Origin: Phoronis australis
Lineage: Eukaryota; Phoronida; Phoronidae
Reading direction: 5' to 3'
Assembly: GCA_002633005.1 (NCBI GenBank)
Contig: NMRA01000195.1
Span: 232,546 to 296,545 of the forward strand
Length of the DNA stretch: 64,000 bases
Under the pieces are notes generated by a model that was given only the letters and a program-made list of their open reading frames with translations, ran no database searches and had not been told where the DNA came from. The translations under genes and the position numbers were made by a program. This document shows positions 46,801 through 56,772 of this stretch, in pieces; position 1 is the stretch's first letter; the number at the start of each line of letters is the position of its first letter.

Positions 46801-49800
46801 ATGTATGCCATGGTCGAAAGACGTGTTAATGTATGGGAATCGTGCAGAGCAACTTCTACAAAAAATCTTGTGTCTAATGTGGGTTACATAATACCTAGTT
46901 TTGCACGAAATAAAAAGCCTTGAAATACTTAGGCTTTGTGCGTAATTCCGTTGTTGGGTGATTCGCCTTTGCTTCCTGGGCACTGATTACGTGCCATTTA
47001 TATATGGAAAAATTAACAGGTCAGCCACAAAATGTCATTTGATCCTGACATTTGCTTGCTTGGCACTGAATACGCGCCATATTTTGCAACAATATTCATG
47101 ATTACAACCGTCTGTTTTTCGAAAATTTATGAAATCTTTCTACAAAATTCACTTTTCAATAAACAGTGTCTCAGATGAGTCATTTTAGGTTAAGTGGGGA
47201 AATATCTGACCTCCGATACAAAAACTTAGCGAGGAGATATCAATAATTTGACATTTATTTTGGATTTAAAACAAAAAAATGAATTTCTACTGAGTGATTT
47301 TTCTCTTAAATTAATAATTAAACCCATCCTGAATATGACAGAATTTGTCAGTCTGCACTATTATTCCATTCTATACAATTGTAAAGTTTTATGCAAATTT
47401 CCAGTCTATACTAATACTGCGGTCTATTATATCATTAAATTTTCTTAAAATTTCCAGTCTCTACTGTTATTTGGAAATCTATGGTAGTAGTTGAAACTTA
47501 GTAGTAGTAGTTGGAACTCAAGCCCTGCTGATCGGGGGAGATGGGCGGCGAGTTGCACTGTATGTTAATGTTAGCCTTTCTGTTTGGATTAGTTGACACA
47601 AATACATGTTGTGTTTTCAGTCTGGTCAGTTCTACATTCACAAACGAGTTCTTCAATCGCAGCTGTTCACAGTGGCAGCAAAGGTTGTCTGAAGGTATGC
47701 CATTGTGTCTTGTACACTTGTTGTATTGAGCTTAACTTTAATAGATATAACCCAGACTAATTTGTTGTTATTACAGTTCTCTAGCTTACTTATGGTGATC
47801 TTCGTGAGGCACTTGTGCATTTTGTTGATCAATTTGCCACAAAACTTCAACATTCACCATCATACAAAGCTTGTGATTTCATAAACTTTCAAAACATCTG
47901 GTGTTACCTTGTACTGCACCCTCAATTTAAAGTTTGATTGAAATCCAAATTAGACGAACTTCAGAACATCATATCTCAGAAGTGGCTGGCAGAATGGATT
48001 CACTGTTAGGGATTGTTTTTCAAGTGTTCCACTTTTGCATGAGGTCTATTAAAAATAGGACTGACGATATTCATGAGTTTTTCAAAGTTGCATCTAACAA
48101 ACAAATTGATACTTTAATATTTATATCAAATAAAATTGGATCATGTTATTGATACCGTCGTTTTGCTATCAATTTTCGTTTTTGCTAAATTGTCGTAAAG
48201 AGACATAGTCTCGTGACCCAATTAATAATAGATAGGTGAAAAGTCAAAATACAAATTCTACAGGCTTTCTACTTTCAGAAAATGGTTTTACTGATTAGTT
48301 AAAAATCTCTAGTCAATATAAATATTTAGTTAATTACACTGACCTGTCAATCAGTTCCTACATAACATGAACTTCAAATGCCAGGTAAAAATATCTCATC
48401 TGTAAATTTGGCAACGACAGCTGTTCAATTGTTCTGTTTCAAAGGGAAGTGTCCTATCAGTTTATAATGTGATGAAACTTCAAATGGTACTACCCTGTAG
48501 GTAATTATCACATACTGCCACACTCACCAAGAAATTCATGTGACCTGTTGCTGCAAAACAAATTTTCAAGTCATGACAGGCCGGTGTGTGGTGTAGACCT
48601 GTGTTGATGCAGACCCTGTTCATTTGTGTTCACTAGGTGAATTTACTTCTGAAAATCAACAGAAGATCAAGGCAGAAATTGAGAAGGAACAGGCCAAGTT
48701 GGATCCATGGAAAACAAAACATTTTGAAGCTGCCTGGGGCCAGAAGTAAGTGACTATCACTTGGAAACTGGAAGGTGATGATTAAGGCTTTCATAAACTT
48801 AATTTATATATAACTTTGCATTTCAGTTAGAACTTACGCCATCATCCGTGTTTACATGATAGGATATTGCTGTTGCCTTTGTTTTACGTTGATCTATGCG
48901 CTGACTGAGACGCCATGTTGTCAAGCCATTGATTTGCGAGCAGGTTTAATCGCTGCAGCACCCCCTAATAGCCATTTTGGTTGTGACTTGGCTTTTTCTG
49001 TACTTTCGGAGAGAATGTCTACAGAACTGATGTACCGATTTTAATGAATCTGGATATAGAGGTATTTCAGTGGTAGGAATCCACTGGCACCATTCAATTT
49101 TCAGAATGTTTCAACCACTGCAGCAGCCTCTAGTTGCCATTGTGGTTCTCAGCGAGAGGTGTTTCACTCTCTTTTGAAGCAAGAGCATTTCCGGTTGATG
49201 GATTTCATTGAAACTTGACATGGGTGTATGTGACAGCAATGTGCTGGGACCAGTCAATTTACAGCATCCCTTGTTTGGCCATTTTGTCTGGTTGTCCTGT
49301 CGTCTGCTCGATATCCCAAATAGCCCCGACCGTATTTTGATGAAATTTGGCTCAAGGGTGGCGAGCATTACTTGGGCAATGCATGCTATTTTTCAATCTG
49401 CACCTGCTCAGGGCCAGATCCGTGGCTTTTCAGTATTTTTGGGAAAGAGCATTTCCAGATGATATCTGAAGAACTTATTGACAGATTTCAATGAAAATTA
49501 ACAGTCACATGGATATGTGTTGACAATGCTTCGTCATAAGTGGATTTTCAGGCAAATTCGACCTCTGTACCACCCCGTAGTGGTCATTTTGGTCTTGTCA
49601 AGGGGCTTTTTCAGTATTTCAATAAGATTTCGAGACGGAGGTATGTTACAGCAAAGCACTGGTATCAATTGATCTGTGGTGAGATTTGTCAACTGCAGCT
49701 TCCCCCAGTGGCCATTTCATTTTGCAGACGATGACAGCTACTGGTTTTGTGCAGATTTGTCATTTTGTGCCCTCTTTGTACCTGCCATACCGCATGATTG

Positions 49801-52653
49801 TTTTTGTATGAAAGAAGTAGATTAGATCTGTTAATTTTTAGTTTCTTATGCTGTGTACTTTTGTGGCGTGTTTTATTTTTTGTTGTGATGTTGAAAAGTG
49901 ATCATTTATAAAACTTTTTGATTTGATATTAGTTTTAAAAGGTGAGGTACCAACACTTTTTCTGAGAAACATACGGTTTGCTGTACACTGTGAGCGCATA
50001 TCAATTTTGATTTTTTTAATATCTAACAGGTAACTGTTGAAACAGATTGATACGAACTAAGTGGGGAATAATTGCTTGAATATTTCCGCATGAGATTGAA
50101 ACACTCAGAAGGTAGTGGTGGCAAACTTATGTGTCATTTACCCATTTCAAACAGCATCCAGGGTGTTTATTAATGAAACACTTAGTGACAGAAAATTGTA
50201 CGGATGATCAGCACTGCCAAACTTTGGCCGCTTTAATTCAATAGCAGGTTATCTGTAGGTTTCGAATGAATGTTAAATTTGATGTTATCGTGTTGCATTA
50301 ATTTTTGTCCAGGTTTATTGGCTTAATTTCTTGATTGAATTGCCGTCTTGAATTTATCTCTTAGTACTTTTTGTGCTACCACTACTACTGATAAACAACC
50401 CAGACAATCCTGACCATGTAGTAAAACTCAGTCTTGTTTTTCAGAACAATTAATCAACCTATTGTGAACATTGCCATGCCGACATCTGTCATCACCCCAA
50501 CAACAGTTTCCAAGCCTGTGGCTAGTGCCTCCACTAAAATTGGTGCAAAAGTGAAGTCTCCTTTGGTGAAGAAAGCCAAGCTAGTGTCCACCATGCTCAA
50601 ACAAAAGTCCATCACAACGAGTTTAGCTGCCGCTAAGTCATCAGGTGTAATGGTGACAACTCCTGACACGGGAAGTTCTGCGAGTCCAGCTGACCTTACG
50701 AGGGAGGCTGTGAACAGACTTATCATGAGAACCACAGGAGTGTCGCCGAAAAACGATTCACCTGGCATACCAAACACATCTGTAGCCAAAAATGTGAACT
50801 TGTTGGAACATTTGAAACGTCCACTGGTTGTGGACACAAGTGATGCCATCGTTGTGGCTAAACGTCCAAAGATGTCGCCGGTGAAATCTGCTGGTCACGC
50901 CACAAAAACGTTGGCCCAGATCAAAGCTCAGACTCAGGCAGCCAAGCTACACAAACAGGCTGGCCTCAGCCCGCCCGGTGTGCAGCGCCACTTCCCTTCG
51001 ATACTGGCACGTACGCAGTCAGCCACAAGGACCCTAGCACAGATTAAACTGCAGACAGCTGAGCGTCGACAGCTGACTCTGCTGTCGTCAGCTCAGACAA
51101 AACTGACTGGTATGATAGGCAAGACGGGTCAGACTAAGACTCTGGCTCAGATCAAAGCACAGAATAAGGCACGTGTACAGGCAAGGGTGAGCCCGGTGAT
51201 GACTTTGGTAGGTCAGCAGCCTGCACAAGTCATTGTCCCATCCCAGGTGCGACCCAAGACCGTAGTGTCATCGAAACCGCCAGCAAAACCAACCACTATA
51301 ATTGCGGTGTCGAAGCCCAGTATGATTGTTCCATCCAAGTTACAGCCCGGTGTTAACATGCAGAGGTCGTATGAAATTTGTCAGAAAGTCCTGGAGCAGA
51401 GTCAAAGTACAGGAATGATTTCACTGTTGAAGAAAGACAATGCTACACCCACCGTGCCTGTGTCTACTAGTGCAATGGTAACCAGTATTCTTAGTTCACC
51501 AATGGCCACCACTAGTGGTACTTCTGTGCAAAGTGGTGTGCCGGATAACAAAACCAACGTAAAGCCCAACTATGTGGTGGTTACCTTGAGTAATTCAGAT
51601 AACCACGGCAACATCAGGACAGTCACGCCAGCATTGAGCACTAGTAAGACGGTTGGTCAAGGACTCGCCACACCTGCAGTGTCTGACATGATGGGACTAT
51701 CTACTGGTACCTTCAAAGGTATTAAGGTTGTCTCCCCTGCAGCGTCATGCAGTTCACCAGCCGTATCTGTATCAAGCACGTGTGAGAGTATTGCGAGCTC
51801 TAAAGACAGTTTAGAAACAATGGTGTCGACTCCAACACTGAAACTTGCGACCAAACATAAAGCAAAACAGTTGAAGATTGGAAGCCATTTCTTGTTGTCT
51901 ATCAGTGACAGGAACAACGTACACGCAGTTAAAATGTTGCGTCGCAGGAAAGCGGTGATACCAGCCAATAAACTGAAGGAGTTAGCAAAAATCTTGGAGA
52001 GTAAAAAGAAAACGGACAATATGCACACAGTGTGCTCTGTGAGTGCACTGTCTAGTGCCCCATCTGTTTCCCAAACAGTAGCCATCTCAAACACGACAGT
52101 TTCGACAGCAGTGGTCACTACAATGACATCAGCTAATGTACAAGAGAATGTTGTAAAAACCTGCCCCAGTGTGGTGTCTGTGAGTGGTGTAGCTGTGCAA
52201 TCCCCTAATGGCCTTGTGAGTAGGTCAAGTCCATCTCTAATGCAATGTGTTCCTAAAACTGTTAGCCAACTGCCTATTGTAAGTGACATTCAAATGTTGA
52301 AGTCCTTAGACAGACTTCAAAAAGCCACGTTTAGCAATACAAGCGTCGTGAAAACCAATGGCACAACATATGTCATTACAAATCCACCAGGGGGCGTTGT
52401 TCCGCCAGCATCCACCATTCGTGTGATGTCCCCGCAGGGAATCTCACCACCTGGGGTTCTTCACACTGCTCGTTTTACATCGGTGCCCATCGGAGCAACC
52501 CCACAAGTGATGGTGTCCGGTCAGGTCAACCAGCCGTCTAGTTGTGCATGTAGCCTAAAGGCACTGGTCATGTGCCAGAAATGTGGTGCCTTCTGCCATC
52601 ATGACTGTATTGGACCATCCAAACTATGTGTCACATGTCTAATAACGACATGA
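29008..52653 (+). CDS. ASXL: ASXL (Additional sex combs-like) chromatin protein gene
   Basis: Coding exons: 29008-29082, 33950-34032, 34695-34803, 36038-36170, 37284-37523, 38563-38750, 39725-39838, [second copy of exons 4-7 at 40824-43615], 45560-45669, 47621-47694, 48637-48745, 50445-52653. With one exon 4-7 set the lengths sum to 3444 nt, an exact frame of 1147 residues and stop. ASXL proteins are nuclear adaptors that bind and activate the H2A deubiquitinase BAP1 and act in Polycomb/Trithorax regulation. Visible domains: HARE-HTH (about residues 15-89, with [15 protein letters not shown]), ASXH/DEUBAD (about 300-411, with [13 protein letters not shown] and FTNEFFNRS), and an atypical PHD finger at the extreme C terminus ([20 protein letters not shown]). 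This domain order and these motifs are diagnostic of ASXL. The product is shorter than vertebrate ASXL1-3 (about 1450-2250 residues). A single invertebrate orthologue is likely but not testable here. Confidence 0.95.
29166..31777. mobile_element. 2.6-kb DNA transposon-like element, TIR CAGGGCTCGAC
   Basis: The left end reads CAGGGCTCGACATAACGAGC and the right end is its imperfect inverse, ending GCGTCGAGCCCTG. Both subterminal regions carry clustered TGCGACCTG and TGCGAGCTG words (left about 29190-29300, right about 31690-31755). The CAGGG...CCCTG ends suggest a non-autonomous hAT-like element. No intact target-site duplication is visible (left flank GAACGGTC, right flank GAACCTGT, partly similar). 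No transposase frame was recognised. It contains the element at 29828-30328. Confidence 0.65.
29828..30328. mobile_element. 501-bp non-autonomous element, family D (nested)
   Basis: It starts CAAGGCTTGGAATTTTC (decayed from CAGGGCTTGGAAT) and ends CATTCCAAGCCCTG. Flanks are ATTCAC at 29822-29827 and GTTCAC at 30329-30334, a 6-bp target duplication with one mismatch. A second copy at 44098-44613 shares internal landmarks such as GATTTGATATAAAATTTC, CGACGTTCACCTCGAAAAGC and CGTTTTTTGTCATTGGTC. Confidence 0.85.
33471..33860 (+). pseudogene. Decayed Penelope-like retroelement fragment with GIY-YIG endonuclease motif
   Basis: Plus-strand translation at 33471-33545 gives [20 protein letters not shown] followed by IKGH, matching the C-x2-C...Y-x-G-E-T-x-R-x-L...R-I-x-x-H pattern of the endonuclease domain in Penelope-like elements. 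Downstream frames are broken by stops. The tail at about 33806-33860 (ACTGAAGAAGGTCCCGAAAG and on) resembles an element 3' end. It is not expected to be functional. Confidence 0.6.
34804..36037 (+). other. ASXL intron 3
   Basis: Holds a small repeat of CTTGTGGCTTGTGTCTGC-type units (about 34845-34965) and a purine tract (35772-35906). No exon seen. Confidence 0.6.
35772..35906. repeat. Purine-only (GA-rich) tract
   Basis: About 135 bp almost entirely A and G on the plus strand, built of GGAGGGGTAAGGAGAGAGGG-like units with few T or C. The right edge of the N gap at 40664 lies in the equivalent tract of the second copy. Confidence 0.85.
36038..39838 (+). CDS. ASXL: ASXL exons 4-7, copy A
   Basis: Exons 36038-36170, 37284-37523, 38563-38750 and 39725-39838 encode 225 residues starting [20 protein letters not shown] and ending at the conserved SILVNTNLR that opens the ASXH domain. 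The middle is low-complexity Lys/Ser/Thr-rich linker ([17 protein letters not shown] is typical). Phases 0-1, 1-1, 1-0 and 0-0 make the four-exon cassette frame-neutral. Against copy B I count 15 synonymous changes and one replacement (Ala in NSAGSQ, Thr in copy B). Confidence 0.9.
36195..36545. repeat. Minisatellite, four units of about 77 bp (copy A)
   Basis: Each unit contains TGTGTTTGTGGAAGCATGG and then TTGGGAACCA; four occur here against two in the equivalent region of copy B (40990-41150). Intronic. Confidence 0.85.
36581..36765. repeat. 19-bp minisatellite (copy A)
   Basis: About ten units of GGTCTGTGGACTGGAACTT and variants with GTCGAATGGAGCTC or CTCGATTGGAGCTT. The copy B counterpart (about 41211-41352) has about eight. 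Intronic. Confidence 0.85.
37525..38339. mobile_element. PIF/Harbinger-like MITE, 809 bp, inserted at an ASXL splice donor
   Basis: The element spans 37528-38336. Ends are perfect inverse GGGCTGTTCC...GGAACAGCCC, extended as imperfect inverted repeats through GGGAGGGGGG. It is flanked by a 3-bp TAA duplication (37525-37527 and 38337-38339). A TWA target and GG-starting termini are typical of PIF/Harbinger. The empty site is in copy B at 42106-42110 (gtaag followed by tcaaag). The insertion is two bases past the GT of exon 5, and the first G of the element restores donor position +5. Confidence 0.9.
40077..40663. other. Assembly gap (587 N)
   Basis: Unknown bases between the two copies of the ASXL exon 4-7 block. 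Translated frames crossing it are meaningless. Confidence 1.
40664..43848. repeat. Duplicated block, copy B (ASXL exons 4-7)
   Basis: The second copy of 35844-40076, without the Harbinger-like insertion and with fewer minisatellite units. Beyond 43849 it runs on into the unique sequence leading to exon 8, so copy B, not A, is physically joined to the 3' half of the gene. Confidence 0.95.
40824..43615 (+). CDS. ASXL: ASXL exons 4-7, copy B
   Basis: Exons 40824-40956 (133 nt), 41866-42105 (240), 42333-42520 (188) and 43502-43615 (114) have the same lengths, phases and splice sites as copy A. The translation is identical apart from one Ala/Thr change in exon 5. If both sets were truly tandem, the protein would gain 225 residues in frame but would repeat the SILVNTNLR edge of the ASXH domain away from its continuation, which seems unlikely. 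Confidence 0.9.
43616..45559 (+). other. ASXL intron 7
   Basis: Contains the 516-bp family D element at 44098-44613. The open frame 45277-45492 has no recognised domain and no splice-compatible partner. Confidence 0.6.
44098..44613. mobile_element. 516-bp non-autonomous element, family D
   Basis: Begins CAGGGCTTGGAATTTTCCGC and ends CATTCCAAGCCCTG, with perfect 6-bp flanking repeats GCTTAT at 44092-44097 and 44614-44619. Homologous to 29828-30328. No coding capacity. Confidence 0.9.
45560..48745 (+). CDS. ASXL: ASXL exons 8-10: ASXH/DEUBAD domain
   Basis: Exon 8 (45560-45669) encodes [20 protein letters not shown] followed by QLVPECDR. Exon 9 (47621-47694) encodes [20 protein letters not shown] and RLSEG. 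Exon 10 (48637-48745) encodes [20 protein letters not shown] and then the HFEAAWGQK end. With the last residues of exon 7 they form the ASXH (DEUBAD) domain that in the family binds and activates BAP1. Junction phases 0-2, 2-1, 1-2 agree with exon 7 and exon 11. The introns between (45670-47620 and 47695-48636) show no further features. Confidence 0.95.
48746..50444 (+). other. ASXL intron 10
   Basis: Several degenerate copies of a word family around CCACTGCAGCAGCCTCTAGT / CCATTTTGG...TGTG recur between 48940 and 49740, suggesting an old tandem or dispersed repeat. No exon seen. Confidence 0.45.
50445..52653 (+). CDS. ASXL: ASXL exon 11: long linker and C-terminal PHD finger
   Basis: A 2209-bp terminal exon encoding about 735 residues that begin [20 protein letters not shown]; stop TGA at 52651-52653. 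Mostly Ser/Thr/Val/Pro-rich disordered sequence. Three repeats of T-L-A-Q-I-K occur at 50908, 51031 and 51139 (about residues 566, 607, 643), matching the single TLADIK-type motif of vertebrate ASXL1. A Lys/Arg-rich segment lies around 51840-52020 ([20 protein letters not shown]). The last 35 or so residues form the family's atypical PHD finger, with C-x-C, C-x2-C, C-H-x-D-C and C-x2-C ligands ([11 protein letters not shown]). Confidence 0.95.
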
Positions 52654-52826
52654 CCATGAGGTTGTGTATGCAACTGTGTCATCACTGTTTGATTTTGCCA
52701 ACTTGATGTCTCCTATGGGCTGGCTATCCATGATTTAATCATAAAATTATGCTACATGAATGTATTGCCAACTAAAATGGACAAATTGAAGTAATCCATC
52801 TGTTATTGTTGCTAATTCGTATCTGT

Positions 52827-52832
52827 AATAAA
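52827..52832 (+). terminator. ASXL polyadenylation signal AATAAA
   Basis: A canonical AATAAA 174 nt after the ASXL stop, followed by T-rich sequence. It is the first canonical hexamer downstream that I found. Confidence 0.6.
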
Positions 52833-53312
52833 TTGAATTTTTGATGCATTTTATCCATTGCCAGACTTGCAGAAACGGTGATACGTGAAGTCGTGATAGT
52901 TTTAGATTTTGCCTAACAATTGCTAATTTTGGTTTTTGTTATTCAGGATAAAAGTATTTTGGCCTGATTTTCACATCAGTTATCAAAACAACTTTAAAAG
53001 GACACCAAGCTCGGTTTTGATTTGTTAATTGATGTGAGCGACTACTTTCCCATCCTGCTGGTTATAGCAAAGTAATGTTCTGTAACCCTCGTGGACCTTA
53101 AAACATTTGGAGCGAATTTCAAAACGCCTAAAAGGTAAGAAGTTGAAAACAAAACCGACGCTAGTGTGCAGCATGAAAACGACGTTTCGACACAAACTAA
53201 ATATTATCCTTAGGTACACACGAAATTTCGTAAAAGAATGTTCACGTCACAATGCGTGGTACAACGTATGTCGACTCTATAAACTACCACAATTCCAGTC
53301 TATGCTCCAAAA

Positions 53313-53640
53313 TTCTTTAATAGAGTGACCTCTTGGCATGCGGGGCCTGTGTGTGAGTAGCCTCACGGATTAAGAGTTTGACACGGTTATTGTCATGACC
53401 AAGAGTCTTTACCTCAGTCGGTAAACCTTGTAGTGTGGTCAGTGTTGACAGAAATAGCGCACAGGGCGTTGTTAACAATTTTCGTGTGTTCAGCCAGTCT
53501 AAGATGCAAAATTCGAGTGTTCTTGCCAACGTAAAACTTAAAGCAATCCTTACAGATTTCCTGATAAACCGCATTATTACTCTGCTCAAAGTTACATGTA
53601 AGCTTGGACACAAATTCTAGTCTGTGAATGCATGCCCGTG
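53313..53640 (-). pseudogene. Decayed Penelope-like GIY-YIG endonuclease remnant
   Basis: Minus-strand translation of about 53414-53611 gives VYQEICKDCFKFYVGKNTRI followed by LHLRLAEH, fitting the C-x2-C...Y-x-G...R-x-L...R-L-x-E-H signature of Penelope-like endonucleases. Shifting frame downstream gives NRVKLLIREA and further family-like residues, so the reading frame is broken. A separate remnant from that at 33471, and on the opposite strand. Confidence 0.6.
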
Positions 53641-53925
53641 GCTTAAAAACTGCATGAAGTTAACAGCAGTCTGTCATGCTATCGGTTTGAAGTGGCAGAT
53701 GGCGACCCAATGAATAGTAAGTCAATGTAAACATTCTCTTGTTCAGGACCATACAATGATATTAGACTGTGTAACTTGTGCAAAAACTTGTGGATACAGG
53801 AGTCAACACAATGTTACTGGGACCACCAGTGCCAATGCCCAAGCAACAGAAACCGAACTTAAGATACTAAGTCGAGTTCAGAATCGAACAGTGCATAGCA
53901 ACTACGAAATTCTCAGGATCTATAC

Positions 53926-54071
53926 CATGGGCGGCGCACCATAGAGGGCTGGGGGGCTATAGCCCCCACTTTTTTCAGTGCTACGCCGCATGCGGTCTAT
54001 AGGCGGTGCACCACAGGGGGGGCTGAGGGGGCTATAGCTCCCCCACTTTTTTCAGTGCTGCGTCGCCCATG
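53926..54071. mobile_element. MITE family C, compound copy
   Basis: Begins CATGGGCGGCGCACCATAGA and ends GCTGCGTCGCCCATG. The outer ends are inverse complements, and inside are two consecutive copies of a GGGGGCTATAGC...CCCCACTTTTTTCAGTGCT unit, as if one element inserted in or duplicated next to another. A single shorter copy is at 63142-63213. Confidence 0.75.
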
Positions 54072-54329
54072 TGTACATGTTGACCAAGCCTGTTGGATGC
54101 CTCTGAGGTACGCAACTGACACACCCCAAGTACAGTTCTAAGAAAGTATACATGTAGGAATTCCGAAGTCCAGCTCAAGGTAATCAAGCGTTTGTGGGGA
54201 ACATTAATACAAAAATTCGTTGTGCATCGAAAAACGGTAGGTTCCATCTGACTTCGTTTACCGTGATCTGAAAACTTACAAACCCTCTTAATCTTCACGT
54301 AAAAGAGTACCAATGAAACCAAGTCTTGG

Positions 54330-54722
54330 CCTATTGACAGATACTAAAAACGACGTTTCCATCCAATTCTCTGACTGAAACAAAATAATGCTCTCAGTCT
54401 GTAACCCTCAACTACCCCAGTCAAAGGTTTGGAGAAACTTCGAAAACTCCTTTTAAAGTCTGCCGGGGCAGTCATGTCTTACACTTTAGTGAATTGCAAG
54501 GCAGCTGTGAGGAAAGACCACTCATTAGAGCCATAATGTCCAATCTGTGACAAAGAGATGCGTGTTTTCCGATTCCTGATTTTATTCAAGATTGACGCCA
54601 GACTGCACCAGCAGGTGACAGAACGCCGATTGGTTTGAATCATCAAGGCAGGATTTAGAATCCTTTTAAGGTAAAGATTGATTAAGTGACACTCATTAAA
54701 GTTCCAAGTTGATGCATACGTC
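54330..54722. mobile_element. Foldback family B, diverged partial copy
   Basis: Shares with 1520-1880 the landmarks CCATCCAATTCTCTGACTGA, ACAAAATAATGCTC, AAAGACCACTCATTAGAGCC (left copy AGAGACCACCCACAAATGAC), ATTGACGCCA and TTTAGAATCCTTT, in the same order. The right arm is degraded or missing. Confidence 0.65.
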
Positions 54723-55684
54723 ATCTTGAGATCAGTTATGATTTCATTTCAAGAACAGCACTGACTAGCCAATCAGACAGTGAATTAGAGGATTATAGTT
54801 TATTTTGAAGTGTACAACCTCGAAGACTTAAGACGGAAGGAAATGAACAGAAGACGCGCACGCGGCGATTGACTAGGACGCCAGAGCATCCACAGTGTCG
54901 CAAAGTTTACGGGATCGCCCCCAAATAGTTTAATTTATTCCAAAATATGGATTGCACAGTCTTGTCTATTTATTTGGTACATCCACGATGAGCTCCCATT
55001 GGACATATCATTATATCAGGAAGACATTATTAGGTAGGGACAACGCCGCGTTTAATGGACGTGTTTTAAAATTGTTGTTCAAGTTGCCAGCAATCCAAGC
55101 GCAGTGATTAAATGTTGACGACATACAAAATAACACCAAGTCGGTACCTGAAGATCGCAAATCAGAGGCGCTGTGGTGCATTGAATATAGTGGTCGGTTT
55201 ACCCCTGCACGAGAAACCCGGTTCGACAGACGTTTACTGTAGCCCGGCTTCTATGTCGGGTGTTGTTTTTACAGATACCTCTACTACACTGGTCCCCAAG
55301 ACTGGAGTTGGGCCACCGTATGTGCAACATTTTTGGGGCATGAGTGGGACGCGGTTTCGTAGATTGCATGTCGGTACTCGCTGGTATGGGTTGAAATTGT
55401 GTCCACCCGCGTGGGTATAGTGCTGCTATCAGTCAAATCGTAGAGAAATCGCTCCATCAAACACTAGTGCGACTCCGTGTGATCGGTGTTTCAAGTGACA
55501 CAATCCGCGAGAAGTGTTTTTAGATCAGCCCTAACAGTCTCGCTTCCAGCCTCTACGATTAGCGTTATATTCTGGTGAACAACTCTGTCACCTAGTTTTT
55601 AATGAAGGATGTGAACTTCCTATGTAAACGTGGGTCTGTGCTTAGAATGAATCGAGTAAACATATCTTAGGGACGAATGATTCA
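54723..55684. other. Intergenic, no gene seen
   Basis: A 102-codon plus-strand frame at 55112-55420 has no recognised domain or exon partner. Nothing else identified. Confidence 0.4.
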
Positions 55685-56376
55685 ATTAGCCTATGTGTAT
55701 CACGGGAACGTTGGAAAGTTACCTAGAATTTCTGAAATCCGCGTCCGTTTCTTGGCTAAACAAGAAAGCCCTACTCGGGCCGAGACAAATTCGATTAATA
55801 AGATGTGTCTATCAGAGAAATGTACTGGGCCAGGATCGAGTGAGTGTGATTGAAAACTTGCTAAACAATCTCGCTCCCAGTACTGGTAGATCTCGGATGC
55901 CGTAAGGGCAAGGCCGTTCACAAATTCCGAAAGAAAACTGACTGTGCAGCAACTAGAAAAAGGCGTGCCTTTGACGTTTTTTGGTCGTGTCCCTGCGGGA
56001 GATGAGGCGACACGCTTCGCAACAATAACCAANATTAGCCTATGTGTATCACGGGAACGTTGGAAAGTTACCTAGAATTTCTGAAATCCGCGTCCGTTTC
56101 TTGGCTAAACAAGAAAGCCCTACTCGGGCCGAGACAAATTCGATTAATAAGATGTGTCTATCAGAGAAATGTACTGGGCCAGGAGTGAGTGTGATTGAAA
56201 ACTTGCTAAACAATCTCGCTCCCAGTACTGGTAGATCTCGGATGCCGTAAGGGCAAGGCCGTTCACAAATTCCGAAAGAAAACTGACTGTGCAGCAACTA
56301 GAAAAAGGCGTGCCTTAGACGTTTTTTGGTCGTGTCCCTGCGGGAGATGAGGCGACACGCTTCGCAACAATAACCA
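55685..56376. repeat. 345-bp direct duplication across a single N
   Basis: Copy 1 is 55685-56032, then N at 56033, then copy 2 at 56034-56376. Both start ATTAGCCTATGTGTATCACG and end CGCAACAATAACCAA. They differ by a 4-bp indel (GGATCGAGTGAGTG against GGAGTGAGTG) and at least one substitution (CCTTTGACG against CCTTAGACG). The single N marks a contig join, so this is probably overlap sequence or two alleles. Confidence 0.95.
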
Positions 56377-56772
56377 AATTTTGATTTGGCCCATTTACCG
56401 TTATGATTATGAAGTTGGTCCCAAAATTTTCGTTACTCAAAGTAGATGTAACTTCGGGACTTGAAAAAAATAAGTTCGTTTGCTTGAGATTACGTTTGTC
56501 ATGGTGAGCAATAACGAACTGTCAGTTTGCAAGATCAAAATCACCCAACTCAGCCCAGTAAGGGCGGAACTCGGGTTTAGTGCAGCTTTTTATAAAAACA
56601 CTAGTGTTTATTAAAAGGTTAAATCTAACATATCTCAGTGATATGTTCATCGGGCTCTGTTTCGGGATAAACAAACAGAGTGGCCGTGTTTTGAAACTGA
56701 CTGTTTATGAAGTAGGTATTCCGCAGTCCGTCGCCGTGATATCTTAAATAGGGTTAATTGGCATTAGGACTA
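56377..56772. other. Downstream flank of the protease gene
   Basis: On the minus strand AATAAA at 56612-56607 lies about 160 nt past the protease stop and is a plausible polyadenylation signal. Nothing else seen. Confidence 0.55.

Noticed and set aside
51657-52289. 210-codon minus-strand open frame inside ASXL exon 11, and a 131-codon one at 50454-50849
   Set aside because: Antisense shadows of the long ASXL terminal exon; composition mirrors the coding strand and there is no domain.
55112-55420. 102-codon plus-strand frame
   Set aside because: No recognisable motif and no exon junction context.
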